A stretch of DNA of 64,000 nt from Hahellaceae bacterium (GCA_024234575.1 JACKOB010000002.1:1240001-1304000); one strand, 5' to 3'; shown: positions 1-9,141, counted from the stretch's first letter. Notes: generated from the sequence alone by a model not told the origin. Made by a program: numbers and translations.

Positions 1-1869
1 TTGCTGGTGGGGTTACTCACCATGGGGGTGATGTTCTTTTCAGGCAAGCATTTTTATGTGGGGGCCTGGAAGTCTTTTTGGAATCACAGCGCCAACATGG
101 ACACCCTGATCGCATTGGGTACTGGCACCGCCTGGCTTTATTCTATGGCGGTGGTTACTTTCCCTGAAGCTGTGCCGGAAATGGCGCGACATGTCTATTT
201 TGAGGCCACCGCGATGATTATCGGCCTGATCAACCTAGGTTTGGCACTAGAGCTGAAGGCTCGTGGCCGTACATCGTTAGCGATTAAGCGCTTAATTGGT
301 CTGCAAGCGAAAACAGCACGAGTAATCAGGGATGGAAAAGAAGTCGATATTGCTATCGGGAAGGTACTGTTAAATGATCGGGTGCGTATTCGCCCCGGTG
401 AGAAAATCCCGGTAGATGGCAGAGTGCTGGAAGGACGTACCTCGGTTGACGAATCCATGCTGACTGGTGAACCCATGCCAGTTGAGAAGAATGCAGGTGA
501 TGAGCTAGTTGCCGGTACGCTGAATAAAACCGGCTCGGTGGTCATTAACGCCACAAGGGTAGGCAAAGACACTGCCCTGGCGCGGATTATCAATATGGTG
601 AAGCGGGCGCAAAACTCGAAGCCTCCGATTGGCCGCTTGGCGGACGTGATCTCAGGGTACTTCGTACCTGTGGTGATGATCATCGCCGTGCTGAGTGCGC
701 TGGCGTGGCTTAACTTCGGCCCGCAACCGGCGCTGGCCTTGGCAATGGTGGCGGCGACCACTGTGCTGATTATTGCCTGCCCCTGTGCTTTGGGGTTGGC
801 GACGCCAATGTCCGTGATGGTGGGGGTCGGCAAGGCGGCAGAGGCCGGTGTGCTGATTCGCAATGGCGAAGCACTGCAAATGGCCTCGAAAATTACCGCC
901 ATGCTTCTCGATAAAACCGGAACGATTACGCTAGGGGCACCCAAGGTGACCAGCGTGCATGTGATTAATGCCGGGGAGGGTGCCGATGACGAAGAGGTTA
1001 TATTGCAGCTGGCAGCGAGCCTCGAAGCTGGATCAGAGCATCCATTAGCCGCAGCCATTGTCGAGTCTGCCAAAGAGCGTGGGCTCACGCTTACCGCCGT
1101 CGACCGCTTTACGGCAATCGCCGGATATGGGGTTGAAGGGGTTGTCGAAGGTAAATCCTTACTGTTCGGCAATGAAAAACTGATGCGCGAGAGGGCGGTT
1201 CATGTGGATGAGGCAATCCGTGTAGCCCAAAACATGGCGGCCGATGCTCAGACGCCGATGTATTTTGCCGTCAACGGACAGCTTGCGGCAGTGATTGCAG
1301 TGGCCGATCCGATTAAAGAAGACTCCATCGCTGCCATTAAGCGGTTGCAGCATAATGGTATTCGCGTCCTGATGCTTACCGGTGACAACCGTGATACAGC
1401 TGAAGCGGTCGCCAAAAAAGTTGGTATAACTGAGTTCTTTGCTGAAGTTTTACCAGAAGACAAATCGAAAAAAGTTGCCGAGTTGCAAGCTCAGGGCGAA
1501 ATAGTCGGCATGACCGGCGACGGTATCAACGACGCGCCAGCCCTGGCCTTAGCCAACGTTGGTTTTGCAATAGGTACTGGTACGGATGTCGCCATTGAGA
1601 GCGCGGATATCACCTTAATGCGCGGCTCTTTGCCCGGGCTGGCGGACGCCATCGCCGTAAGCAAAGCCACCTTGCGTAATATCAAACAGAATCTGTTTGG
1701 TGCCTTTGTTTATAACATGGCCGGCGTGCCCCTCGCCGCAGGGGTGCTTTACCCCTTTTTCGGCATATTGCTTAGCCCGGTTATTGCGGGTGCCGCCATG
1801 GCTTTCTCATCAGTCACTGTTGTTACCAACGCCAATCGCCTTCGTTTGTTTAAAGCACAGGAGCATTGA
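1..1869 (+). CDS. copA: Copper-translocating P1B-type ATPase, 5' end cut by window
   Basis: Inner-membrane pump that exports Cu(I) using ATP. The visible 622 residues hold the phosphatase motif TGEP (about 155-158), the copper-binding CPC of the membrane segment (260-262), the phosphorylated Asp of DKTGT (D304), the SEHP nucleotide-binding motif (about 347) and the hinge GDGIND (506-511). Full-length family members have N-terminal metal-binding domains and two more membrane helices; these are missing because the frame is open at base 1, so the gene starts upstream of the window. The next gene, a cupredoxin, starts 2 nt after the stop, which supports a copper-handling operon. Function is confident; metal specificity rests on CPC plus the neighbour. 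Confidence 0.95.
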   Translation: MLVGLLTMGVMFFSGKHFYVGAWKSFWNHSANMDTLIALGTGTAWLYSMAVVTFPEAVPEMARHVYFEATAMIIGLINLGLALELKARGRTSLAIKRLIGLQAKTARVIRDGKEVDIAIGKVLLNDRVRIRPGEKIPVDGRVLEGRTSVDESMLTGEPMPVEKNAGDELVAGTLNKTGSVVINATRVGKDTALARIINMVKRAQNSKPPIGRLADVISGYFVPVVMIIAVLSALAWLNFGPQPALALAMVAATTVLIIACPCALGLATPMSVMVGVGKAAEAGVLIRNGEALQMASKITAMLLDKTGTITLGAPKVTSVHVINAGEGADDEEVILQLAASLEAGSEHPLAAAIVESAKERGLTLTAVDRFTAIAGYGVEGVVEGKSLLFGNEKLMRERAVHVDEAIRVAQNMAADAQTPMYFAVNGQLAAVIAVADPIKEDSIAAIKRLQHNGIRVLMLTGDNRDTAEAVAKKVGITEFFAEVLPEDKSKKVAELQAQGEIVGMTGDGINDAPALALANVGFAIGTGTDVAIESADITLMRGSLPGLADAIAVSKATLRNIKQNLFGAFVYNMAGVPLAAGVLYPFFGILLSPVIAGAAMAFSSVTVVTNANRLRLFKAQEH

Positions 1870-1871
1870 TC

Positions 1872-2228
1872 ATGTTATTTATCAATCTGTTAGGTGTGCT
1901 CTTAATTGTGGCAATAGTCTGGTGGTTTTGGCTGTATAAGCCTAAAACATCCAGCGCCGAATCCGGGAATTTACTCATCACCGTCGAGAATGGCGTCTAT
2001 CAACCAGCCAGAGTGCGTATTGCAACAGGCAAGGAAACATCGATAACCTTCCTGCGTAAAGACGCCTCTCCCTGCGCGGAAGCCTTGATATTCCCGGATC
2101 TGGATATCAGTGAAGAGCTGCCGCTAGATAGAGAGAAAATCATTCGATTACCTGCGCTACAATCCGGAAGTTACCCTTTCCACTGTCAGATGAAAATGTA
2201 CAAAGGTGAACTTGTCGTGGGTGAATGA
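1872..2228 (+). CDS. Membrane-anchored cupredoxin-domain protein
   Basis: 118-residue protein with one N-terminal membrane helix (about 2-21) followed by a small cupredoxin-like beta domain that would face the periplasm. Likely copper ligands are visible: a Cys in the SPC segment (about residue 68) and a C-terminal His-Cys-x-Met-x-Met cluster (FHCQMKM, about 103-109). Such proteins are commonly encoded beside CopA and are thought to bind or hand over copper. I chose ATG 1872, two bases after the copA stop; a TTG two codons earlier is possible. Translation is probably coupled to copA. Confidence 0.85.
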   Translation: MLFINLLGVLLIVAIVWWFWLYKPKTSSAESGNLLITVENGVYQPARVRIATGKETSITFLRKDASPCAEALIFPDLDISEELPLDREKIIRLPALQSGSYPFHCQMKMYKGELVVGE

Positions 2229-2769
2229 GCTGGTAGAGAGCCTAATGTTTTAAGTAGATCGAAACGCATTGATGTGGCATCTAAGGTGAATAAACCCCAA
2301 TAGTCCTAAGATCGATAGCTCGTGCGGAAGGCGATGGGTGGTTTTCTTTGTGATGAACTTGGTTGTTGTTGTCTGTGCAGAGCCGGTATCACCAGCGATT
2401 ATTACCCCGAATTAACAAACTAGACGCTGGTATTTCGAGAAACAAGTCGCCTCGGGGAAAGGTTGTCTACGAGGGCTTTTTTAGCAGCCACCATCCTACA
2501 GCGGCGCCAATTAGATACCCGCTAGTTAAAAGCACTCTAGCCAGAAAATACGAGATAATCGTTATCTGAATATGAATTGAAACTGTTTATTGTGCGTCCT
2601 GTGCTTTGATATCGATAATTGAAATTTTGATCCTGGATAGACGCATTTTCTTCGTAGAGAGACACTGTGTTTGATTGAGTCTGTTCGCATATTTGTGGCA
2701 CATTAATTGACATTAATATGTATTGGCGGCACCATAAGTGACATTAAACTATAGCCCCTAAGCAATGGA
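2229..2769. other. Intergenic region with nested inverted repeats and phased promoter repeats
   Basis: 541 bases with no gene I can support. Two interleaved complementary pairs occur (2391-2397 with 2425-2431; 2405-2410 with 2452-2457). Near the right end the word ACATTAA occurs three times (2700-2706, 2710-2716, 2741-2747), spaced about one and three helical turns, just upstream of the next gene. The short plus-strand frame at 2363-2569 has no recognisable features. Confidence 0.5.
2700..2747 (+). promoter_or_regulatory. Triple phased ACATTAA repeat upstream of the DUF6091 gene
   Basis: Three direct copies of ACATTAA start at 2700, 2710 and 2741, offsets of 10 and 31 bp, so all lie on one face of the helix. 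They end 22 bp before the ATG at 2770. The layout suggests a regulator-binding site; the TetR-family gene at 3847 is the obvious local candidate, but that link is inference. Confidence 0.4.
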
Positions 2770-3789
2770 ATGAGAATGAACAGTCATATCAGGAAAGCTT
2801 GGTCAATATTGTTGTTTGCAGCGTTGTTAAATCCTAACTCGGGTTATGCGGAGGTTGTTCAGCGATCATTTTGTGTATGGGATCCGATTGGTACAAATGG
2901 CCCCTATTTCAGTATGATGAAAAACTTGCAAATAAAAGCATCGGCCTGGGGGGTAGCGCTACAGCTGCAGGCCTATACCGACGAGGGTGTGGCCGCTAAT
3001 GATTTTAAAACAGGGCAGTGTGATGCGGTTGCGCTTACGGAGATTATCTCGCGTTCATATAACGCCTTTGCAGGTACCGTCGGTGCGGTGGGTGCCTTAC
3101 CAACGCTTGACGAACTACATATTGTATTAAATATTCTCGCTCAGCCCAGTGCCGCAGGGCTTATGATTAACGGGCCTTACGAAGTCGCTGGGATACTGCC
3201 TGTTGGCCCCATCTATACTTTTGTAAACGACCGCTCCATTGATAGTTTTAAGGGATTCCAAGGCAGAAAAATGGCCACTTTTGACGTTGACCCAGTGCAA
3301 ATTGAAGTGGCAAGACAGGTAGGAGCATCACCTGTTAGTTCGAGCCTGAGCCGGTTTGCGGGGCAGTTTAATAATGGTTCGGTAGATATCGCTTTTGCGC
3401 CCGCAACGGCGTACATGCCCATGGAGCTATACAAGGGTTTACGGGCAGGTGGGGGAGTGATAAAAAGACCCCTTCTCCAGGCAACATTGCAAGTTTTGAT
3501 TCACCGCGAGAAATTTCCTGCTGATTTTGGCCAAAATGCCCGCCAGGTTTTTTTGGGCATGCTAGATGGGGCTTTTCAAAACATAGAAAGCGTTGAGATT
3601 GATATCGCGAAAGAGCATTGGATTTCTGTGAGTGACAAGGCTACTAACGAGATGGATAAGCTATTTCGTGAGTCCCGAATTAAACTGAGAGACAAAGGCG
3701 TCTATGATGCCAAGGCTTTAAGGTTGATGCGCAAGGTGCGCTGCAAGCGAAATCCGTCTAACGCAGAATGCGTTGAAGAAACGGAATAA
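2770..3789 (+). CDS. Putative secreted solute-binding protein, DUF6091-like
   Basis: 339 residues with a signal peptide (about 1-27, cleavage after GYA). The mature part resembles a periplasmic binding protein fold of the TRAP/TAXI type: early segment FCVWDPIGTNGP, a DxxTGQCDAV stretch, and later FAPATAYMP. It matches my recollection of the DUF6091 'putative solute-binding protein' family, whose ligand is not known to me. No transporter permease lies nearby, so it may act in sensing or lipid/solute trafficking instead of classical uptake. A downstream TetR regulator and a glycosyltransferase follow on the same strand. ATG 2770 is used; ATG 2776 is an equally possible start. Confidence 0.7.
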   Translation: MRMNSHIRKAWSILLFAALLNPNSGYAEVVQRSFCVWDPIGTNGPYFSMMKNLQIKASAWGVALQLQAYTDEGVAANDFKTGQCDAVALTEIISRSYNAFAGTVGAVGALPTLDELHIVLNILAQPSAAGLMINGPYEVAGILPVGPIYTFVNDRSIDSFKGFQGRKMATFDVDPVQIEVARQVGASPVSSSLSRFAGQFNNGSVDIAFAPATAYMPMELYKGLRAGGGVIKRPLLQATLQVLIHREKFPADFGQNARQVFLGMLDGAFQNIESVEIDIAKEHWISVSDKATNEMDKLFRESRIKLRDKGVYDAKALRLMRKVRCKRNPSNAECVEETE

Positions 3790-3846
3790 GCATAAGAGGC
3801 ACTGCCAGTACGTCAGATTTTTATTTGGGGCAGAAGGTAAAACTTA

Positions 3847-4506
3847 ATGACAAAGACTTGCTCAGAAAAAGATAGCAATAGCATCAGTAACGATACGGAT
3901 GACAATGGCGCGGAACAATCAAAGCGGCGCTATAAAATGTCGAAAAGGGCAGAAACTTCTGCGCAGACAGCGATAGATATTTATCAGGTCACCGTTGCCT
4001 TGTGGCATGAGCGTCCATTGTCGGATATAACGCTGGAAACAATAGCGGAACGCGCCAATGTTTCGGTGCGAACGATCATTCGGCGATTCGGATCTAAGGA
4101 AGGCTTGTTCGAAGACTGCATAAAAAATAATGTCGCTGATATGGAGAGTAACCGTCACAAAGCGAAGGTAGGCGATATTGAGGGGGCGCTTAACTGTTTG
4201 CTGGATGATTATGAGGCCCATGGGGACGCGATGATTCGCACGCTCGCTGTTGAAGAACAGTTAGCTATTGCGCGCCGGGTTTTGCAAGCCGGGCGAATTT
4301 ATCACCGTGAATGGTGCGCTCGTATATTTGCGCCATACCTACCTGCTAGTGGTGAGAATCACTACGATGAAGTGTTGTTGGCATTTGTCGCAGCGACAGA
4401 AATTTATTTGTGGAAGCTGCTTCGGCGTGACCTTAACTACGATTTACCCACCACCAGGAAGGCTTTTTTGCGACTCGTGCAGGGGCTTGTGAATAATCGC
4501 GTTTAG
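3847..4506 (+). CDS. TetR/AcrR-family transcriptional regulator
   Basis: 219 residues. After a polar, low-complexity N-terminal tail of about 35 residues comes a TetR DNA-binding domain with the helix-turn-helix around residues 60-95 (ITLETIAERANVS then RTIIRRFGSKEGLF). The C-terminal ligand/dimerisation part is not conserved enough to name an effector. It sits 57 bp after the solute-binding-like gene and 73 bp before the glycosyltransferase, so it probably controls this cluster. The repeats at 2700-2747 and the palindrome at 7164-7209, which share a TTGACA-type core, are candidate operators. Confidence 0.9.
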   Translation: MTKTCSEKDSNSISNDTDDNGAEQSKRRYKMSKRAETSAQTAIDIYQVTVALWHERPLSDITLETIAERANVSVRTIIRRFGSKEGLFEDCIKNNVADMESNRHKAKVGDIEGALNCLLDDYEAHGDAMIRTLAVEEQLAIARRVLQAGRIYHREWCARIFAPYLPASGENHYDEVLLAFVAATEIYLWKLLRRDLNYDLPTTRKAFLRLVQGLVNNRV

Positions 4507-4579
4507 GGCGTGGGGTGTCTGAATGTCATCAATGTGCTGAATAAAGCCGTTTCTTTCATTGCTAAAACAGGTAAGCGGG

Positions 4580-5830
4580 ATGGATAAAAAGTCGTATTTA
4601 TTTGTGACTTGGGAAGGCGGTGGTAACGTGCCCCCTGTTCTTGGTGTTGCACAGAGAATGATCGCCCGTGGGCATGAGGTGGTGGTGCTGTCCGAACCCT
4701 GCTTGCAGGCAACGATAGAGGCAATTGGCGCGAAATTCATTCCCTTCGAAAAACACTTTACACGCACAGACAGGACGCTCGATATTATCCAGGACGCCAG
4801 TGCGGGGCCGATGAATCTTGCTACGTTCGATAATGTTATCGTTGGTCCTGCGGAGGATGTTGCAGCCGAGACACTGACGGCAATCAGGGCGAATCAGGTA
4901 GATGTGGTTGTCGCGGATTTGATGATGATAGGCAGCATGATCGCAGCTGAGGCAGCAGGTAAGCCTTGTGTAGTCTTGTTTCATATGCCGGAATACTTGC
5001 CTGGGCCCAATCGACCACCCGGCGGGTTCGGCCTAAATCCGGGTAAGGGGGCTTTGGGTCGTCTGCGAGATCTGCTCTTGTCTAAAGTATTTAATCGGGT
5101 GACGAAACCTTTATTAGCGCAGATTAATCGTGTTCGTAAATTGCATAACCTGGCTTCGATGACTTCATTTGGCGACATCTATCATCGGGTCGATTTACGA
5201 CTGCTACAAACAAATGAGGTGTTTGATTTTCCTATTTCTCCGCCACCGCCGAATCTGCGTTATGTGGGGCCTGTGCTTGATGATCCTGACTGGACAGGAG
5301 AGACCACGGCTAAACTACCGGGTGAAAAAACTGAACCGCTTGTGGTTGTCAGCTTGTCTTCGACATTCCAAAACCAGCGCCAAGCCATAGATAATGCCAT
5401 TGTTGCTCTGTCGACTTTGCCGGTGAGTGGATTAGTTACCCTTGGGCCTGCAATGGCGAAAGAAACGTTCAATGCTTCGAGAAATACCAAGGTAGTCCCC
5501 AATCTTCCACACAGTAAAGTGTTTCCACATGCTAGTGTGGTAGTGACCCATGCCGGGCATGGTACGGTTATGAAAGCGCTGGCTTTTGGCTTGCCGCTTG
5601 TGTGTCTGCCAATGGGAAGAGATCAAACAGATAATGCGGCGCGCATCGCTTACCATGGCGCAGGTATAAAGCTAAGTTCTAAAGCCAGGCCTGCCGACAT
5701 TGCCAGGGCCATCACACGGGTGTTAAGCAATCCCGAGTTCGCTCTCAACGCCCGGCGGCTACAAGCAGAAATACATAAGGATTTGAAAACGGACAAGGCG
5801 GTTTTCGAGCTTGAAAATATCCCAGTGTGA
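4580..5830 (+). CDS. GT1-family (UDP-glucuronosyl/MGT-like) glycosyltransferase
   Basis: About 416 residues in a GT-B fold. The N-terminal acceptor domain opens with YLFVTWEGGGN and a P-x-x-x-x-A pattern typical of macrolide/flavonoid-type GT1 enzymes. The C-terminal donor domain has HAGHGTVMKALAFGLPLVC followed by PMGRDQTDNA (about residues 320-355), the PSPG-like nucleotide-sugar site with its His and the D/N-Q end. It would move a sugar from a nucleotide donor to a small lipophilic acceptor; the acceptor cannot be told from sequence. ATG 4580 fits the family N-terminus; a TTG at 4559 is the alternative. It is last in the plus-strand cluster and convergent with the DUF6160 gene. Confidence 0.87.
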   Translation: MDKKSYLFVTWEGGGNVPPVLGVAQRMIARGHEVVVLSEPCLQATIEAIGAKFIPFEKHFTRTDRTLDIIQDASAGPMNLATFDNVIVGPAEDVAAETLTAIRANQVDVVVADLMMIGSMIAAEAAGKPCVVLFHMPEYLPGPNRPPGGFGLNPGKGALGRLRDLLLSKVFNRVTKPLLAQINRVRKLHNLASMTSFGDIYHRVDLRLLQTNEVFDFPISPPPPNLRYVGPVLDDPDWTGETTAKLPGEKTEPLVVVSLSSTFQNQRQAIDNAIVALSTLPVSGLVTLGPAMAKETFNASRNTKVVPNLPHSKVFPHASVVVTHAGHGTVMKALAFGLPLVCLPMGRDQTDNAARIAYHGAGIKLSSKARPADIARAITRVLSNPEFALNARRLQAEIHKDLKTDKAVFELENIPV

Positions 5831-5930
5831 CGGCCTTAACTTTCTTACCGTGGCTTTGGGATAACTTGCTAAAGAACGCCAATTTGATTGGTGCAAACTG
5901 GCTTTCCGGCCAACTTCTGTTAATGCAGTT

Positions 5931-7100
5931 TTAGTTATGCCCGCGTATATTCATGGATGCTTGCACAGTCATGTCGGTAACGTATATCGCGCCGATTGAC
6001 ACCCCGTTTTTACCCAATACGATGCGATCTATATCAAGATCTCCTTTGATTGCCCCAGCGATTTGCAGGCCTTGGCTTGCCTCCGGTGCTGCGCCTATAT
6101 ACCACTTGGCATGGGCAAAGCCAAAAGATTCAGTGGCGATATCATCGGCAGTATCTGCAATTCCATCGGCACCCGAATTTTTGTTTAGGCCAGTGCTGTC
6201 ACCGCGGCGGTTGTGAAGTCTGACGCCTGAGACAGAAACACCCAGAAAGTCGACATCGACACTTAAGTCGCTAATTTCAAAGTAGTCACTAATGGTAATC
6301 TTGCTGTCGGGAATGCCATTTGTGCTGCCGCTACCATTGTTCTCGATGACGATATCGAGAGGGCCGGTCAGTACTTCTGCATTAAAGTCAGACATCAATA
6401 CTGTGCCGTCATCGGTCTTGGAGCCCACTTCATAGTCAGATCTATGCAACTTAACTTTGCCGATGCTGATGCCAAATGGGGCAGAGTTTCTCCAGTCATC
6501 CATGGTGTCTATAAATGAATTGCTCGGGGATGATGTTGGGCCAGCGCCAGAAATTGCCACATCAGAGTCTGTCGCTAGGTCATAGCGGGTGCCATCGAAA
6601 AGAGTGGCGGAAGTATTGTGAAAGACCAGAGCACCATCCCCATGAACTTTCGCATCATCGTTCGTGTTAATGGCGTTACTCCAATCAGCATCTGGTGCGG
6701 AAACCTCGCTATAGTATTGGTCGAGGCTCGAAAAACCATAGGCCAGGGCTTCGCTGCCATCGGTAACATCAATCACCATCTTCCAGTTGTCAAACGAGCC
6801 CGCGACACCAGTGGTGCCGGTTCGATTTGCACCTGCCCAGATAAAATCCTCAATAGCCAAATAGCCGCTGTCCTGGTAGGCGATTTCACCAACCTCTAAT
6901 TTTAAATCTATCTCAACTGTTAAACCCGCTTTACCGGTTACTCCTGACATAGTCAGGTCATCCAAAATCTGTAGCTCGGCTTGCGCCGTTGATATCGAGC
7001 ATATCCCCAACGTCACTAATGCGGGTAATGACCAGTGATGCGTATTCTTTGCGGCATTTCTAATGTAAGCGTTCACCTGTTTCTCCCTGATCGTTTTCAT
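5931..7100 (-). CDS. DUF6160-family secreted/outer-membrane protein
   Basis: About 389 residues from ATG 7100: a long basic N-region, a hydrophobic core and an AQA cleavage site, then the signature LDDLTMSGVTGKAGLTVEID, which in DUF6160 proteins (FilA-like in Acinetobacter) follows the signal peptide. The rest is beta-rich, Asp/Gly/Ser-rich and ends with alternating hydrophobic strands, consistent with a surface or outer-membrane protein. Upstream in-frame ATGs (7163, and one inside the palindrome) would give a poorer signal peptide. The 46-bp palindrome at 7164-7209 lies in its promoter region. Function is unknown; clustering with the TetR and glycosyltransferase genes suggests shared control. 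Confidence 0.75.
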   Translation of the reverse strand: MKTIREKQVNAYIRNAAKNTHHWSLPALVTLGICSISTAQAELQILDDLTMSGVTGKAGLTVEIDLKLEVGEIAYQDSGYLAIEDFIWAGANRTGTTGVAGSFDNWKMVIDVTDGSEALAYGFSSLDQYYSEVSAPDADWSNAINTNDDAKVHGDGALVFHNTSATLFDGTRYDLATDSDVAISGAGPTSSPSNSFIDTMDDWRNSAPFGISIGKVKLHRSDYEVGSKTDDGTVLMSDFNAEVLTGPLDIVIENNGSGSTNGIPDSKITISDYFEISDLSVDVDFLGVSVSGVRLHNRRGDSTGLNKNSGADGIADTADDIATESFGFAHAKWYIGAAPEASQGLQIAGAIKGDLDIDRIVLGKNGVSIGAIYVTDMTVQASMNIRGHN

Positions 7101-7163
7101 CCCGCCGTCGAACAAGCAATCTTTGTTTCGCAGGGGATTTCTGCCAGTTAATGTTGTAATCAT

Positions 7164-7209
7164 GTCACTATTATTGACACTAAAATATAATGGTGTCAAT
7201 TATAGTGAC
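7164..7209. promoter_or_regulatory. 46-bp imperfect palindrome, probable operator over a promoter
   Basis: Two 17-bp arms (7164-7180 and 7193-7209) are reverse complements with one mismatch, separated by 12 AT-rich bases. Each arm contains TTGACA. On the minus strand a TTGACA (7199-7194) is followed about 17-18 bp later by an AT-rich hexamer that could serve as -10, so the palindrome would cover the promoter of the DUF6160 gene. This is the arrangement expected for a dimeric repressor such as the nearby TetR protein. Confidence 0.6.
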
Positions 7210-7371
7210 TCTAATATCGTTTACAGAATTACGATTTTGGATTCAGTTCACAAAAACAGGCCTAATAAGAGAAAGAGCAGGTGGTTGGGCAAGCCAATTT
7301 AAGGAGGATCGATTAGGTTTCGCAACCACGTGGATTATGGACTATGAACAGAACAAGGGGGGGCGCTGGGT

Positions 7372-7405
7372 GGCGATGCCCCTCGCTAGGAAGTAAGGCA
7401 TCGCC
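7372..7405. terminator. 9-bp perfect hairpin, possible terminator
   Basis: GGCGATGCC at 7372-7380 pairs perfectly with GGCATCGCC at 7397-7405 across a 16-base loop. A moderately T-rich stretch follows on the plus strand only. The only nearby 3' end is that of the minus-strand MscS gene at 7496, so the orientation does not fit a classic rho-independent terminator; it may be a structural or transcript-protecting element. Confidence 0.3.
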
Positions 7406-7495
7406 GCTCTTTATTGTCTTAGCCTGCTAATTTCTTGTACGAGCCCATCCGGCTCAACGGTTAACAGACTGTTCATTGAAGATATCACTATCTTA

Positions 7496-8566
7496 CTATT
7501 GCGCTTTTGGTGTTGCGTTGATGTTATAAAGCGTCTGCGTTGGGAAGGCAAACTCAAGCCCGGCGGCGTTAAAGCGTTTTAATACTGCCAGGTTGACTCT
7601 ATTTTGGGTGGCGGCGATGTTGCTGCTTTTGTTGATGTAATAGATAAACGTGATGTTCATCGAAAAATCACCAAAGCCGCTGAAGAAAATAATGCTGCCT
7701 TCATTTACCCCTTCGTCCTCGTTGGCAATTTCTTGCAGTATCTGCAACCCTTTTTCCATATCTTCTGGTGGGGTGTCATAGGTTAAACCAAGCTCCAGCG
7801 TGACTTTACGGGCAGGTTCCCAGCTGACGTTCTCGACGGCAGAGTCGGCAAATTTAGAGTTAGGAATTGTCACGATGCGACCGGCCAGCGTTTTTATCCG
7901 CGTGCTGCGAATACCGATTTCTGTCACCGTGCCATCGTATCCGTCGACCTGTACCCGATCATTTATTGAAAACGGCTTATCAGTCAGAATCGTAAAACCA
8001 CCAAATATATTGGCGACAGTATCTTTGGCTGCCATGGCAAGGGCCAAACCGCCAATGCCCAAACCTGCGATAAGTGCCGCCACATCGTAGCCTGCGTTGT
8101 TCAGGCCAACAATAATCGCCATACACCAGATGATCATTTTTAGCCCTTTACGCAAGAAGGGCAGTAGTTGGTCATCAAGGGTATTTTCACTGGACTTGGT
8201 AAGAGGCACCAGATACTCCTCGAACAAAGAATCTATTAACCTGCTGAGCAACCAGGCAACCATCATAAAAATGCCAAACTGCATCACGTGGCCTATCAGC
8301 GTTGACAGACCATCGGGAAGTGTCAACCCCTGTGTGGCCAGCCAGATGCCCGCAATAACGATCATCGCCACCAGAGGTTCTTCAACCATGTCGACTAAGA
8401 TGTCATCCAGTCGCGTGTTTGTGCTTGCGGTTAATTTTCGAAACACGGTTTTAAATATTCGGTAGACGACTCTGGCGATGAGCACCACCCCCAGAACGAT
8501 TCCCATCGCGGTTAGCCATTCCAACACGGTATTGTTGTAGTAAGTGTTGCTTAGCATCTCAGGCAT
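7496..8566 (-). CDS. MscS-family mechanosensitive ion channel
   Basis: 356 residues. Several N-terminal membrane helices (about 15-35, 60-80, 90-110, 130-150) precede the pore-lining helix AGLGIGGLALAMAAKDTVANIFGG (split pattern of Gly/Ala packing, about 165-188), the hallmark of MscS TM3. The soluble vestibule with the MscS beta domain follows (FSINDRVQVDGYDGTV). It opens under osmotic downshock to release solutes. Single-gene unit, ATG at 8566. Confidence 0.93.
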   Translation of the reverse strand: MPEMLSNTYYNNTVLEWLTAMGIVLGVVLIARVVYRIFKTVFRKLTASTNTRLDDILVDMVEEPLVAMIVIAGIWLATQGLTLPDGLSTLIGHVMQFGIFMMVAWLLSRLIDSLFEEYLVPLTKSSENTLDDQLLPFLRKGLKMIIWCMAIIVGLNNAGYDVAALIAGLGIGGLALAMAAKDTVANIFGGFTILTDKPFSINDRVQVDGYDGTVTEIGIRSTRIKTLAGRIVTIPNSKFADSAVENVSWEPARKVTLELGLTYDTPPEDMEKGLQILQEIANEDEGVNEGSIIFFSGFGDFSMNITFIYYINKSSNIAATQNRVNLAVLKRFNAAGLEFAFPTQTLYNINATPKAQ

Positions 8567-8778
8567 AAAAATCTCCGAATTAAATTGCCCTTAAAAAAGG
8601 CGAAAGAATAGCATTGGTAACCTGGCCTGAACAGGCAGGAATAGCGCTGATTGTCAGGCCAGCTTCAGCCGGGCGTGTTTATTTTCGTGGTAATGCAAAA
8701 ATATTTACGCTTTTTTTGAACCGTTTTTTAGTAATGCACGACAGAGCTGTGTAAACAAACAAATCACTGAAAGGAAAA

Positions 8779-9117
8779 ATGATTATGAAAACGACTTCAA
8801 AGACCTTCGCTGCTGTTGCAACACTAACTTTGGCATTCACCTCGGCAGCACATTCTGCAGTATTTGCAAAATATGACGGTATTGATGGCGAAAGTTCCTT
8901 CGCTAGTACCACGCAAATCGAATCATCAGGCAGTCAACCTGCGCGAAGTGCATCACCCCAAGGTCCCAATCACATTCAGTCGAATACAACTGGGACGACC
9001 ATGTTATTACTGCCCGCAGTGCAATCGGCCAGAGAGGCGGCTCGACGCGCATCACCTGCACCTACTAAGAAAAGAGCGGTAGAGGCTACCTGGAAGGTAG
9101 AAGAGGGTACCAAATAG
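8779..9117 (+). CDS. Small secreted protein with Hcp-like start and DUF1559-like tail motif
   Basis: 112 residues with a clean signal peptide (about 1-27, cleaved after AHSA). The mature N-terminus FAKYDGIDGESS matches the first strand of secreted Hcp-like proteins (usually KxDGIxGES). The C-terminal half contains MLLLPAVQSAREAARRA, which is very close to the segment after the prepilin helix in planctomycete DUF1559 proteins. It is far shorter than a full Hcp (about 160 residues). The Shine-Dalgarno AAAGGA favours ATG 8779 or the ATG two codons later. It looks like a mosaic or a decayed Hcp-like gene; function unknown. Confidence 0.6.
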   Translation: MIMKTTSKTFAAVATLTLAFTSAAHSAVFAKYDGIDGESSFASTTQIESSGSQPARSASPQGPNHIQSNTTGTTMLLLPAVQSAREAARRASPAPTKKRAVEATWKVEEGTK

Positions 9118-9141
9118 TTAAACTCTGGACGTTTCCAAAAT

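Noticed and set aside
195..1172. Long open frame of 325 codons on the minus strand inside copA
   Set aside because: It is antisense to a strongly conserved P-type ATPase; its composition (Ser/Ala/Ile-rich, no domains) is what the opposite strand of a GC-skewed conserved gene gives.
2363..2569. 68-codon plus-strand frame, and a minus-strand membrane-like stretch (LLTSGYLIGAAVGWW) in the same place
   Set aside because: The plus frame has no features or ribosome site. The minus stretch looks like a short membrane helix but has no ATG, GTG or TTG start in a usable position upstream.
7190..7396. 68-codon plus-strand frame starting in the palindrome
   Set aside because: It begins inside the operator, lacks a ribosome-binding site and its translation shows no domain or signal.
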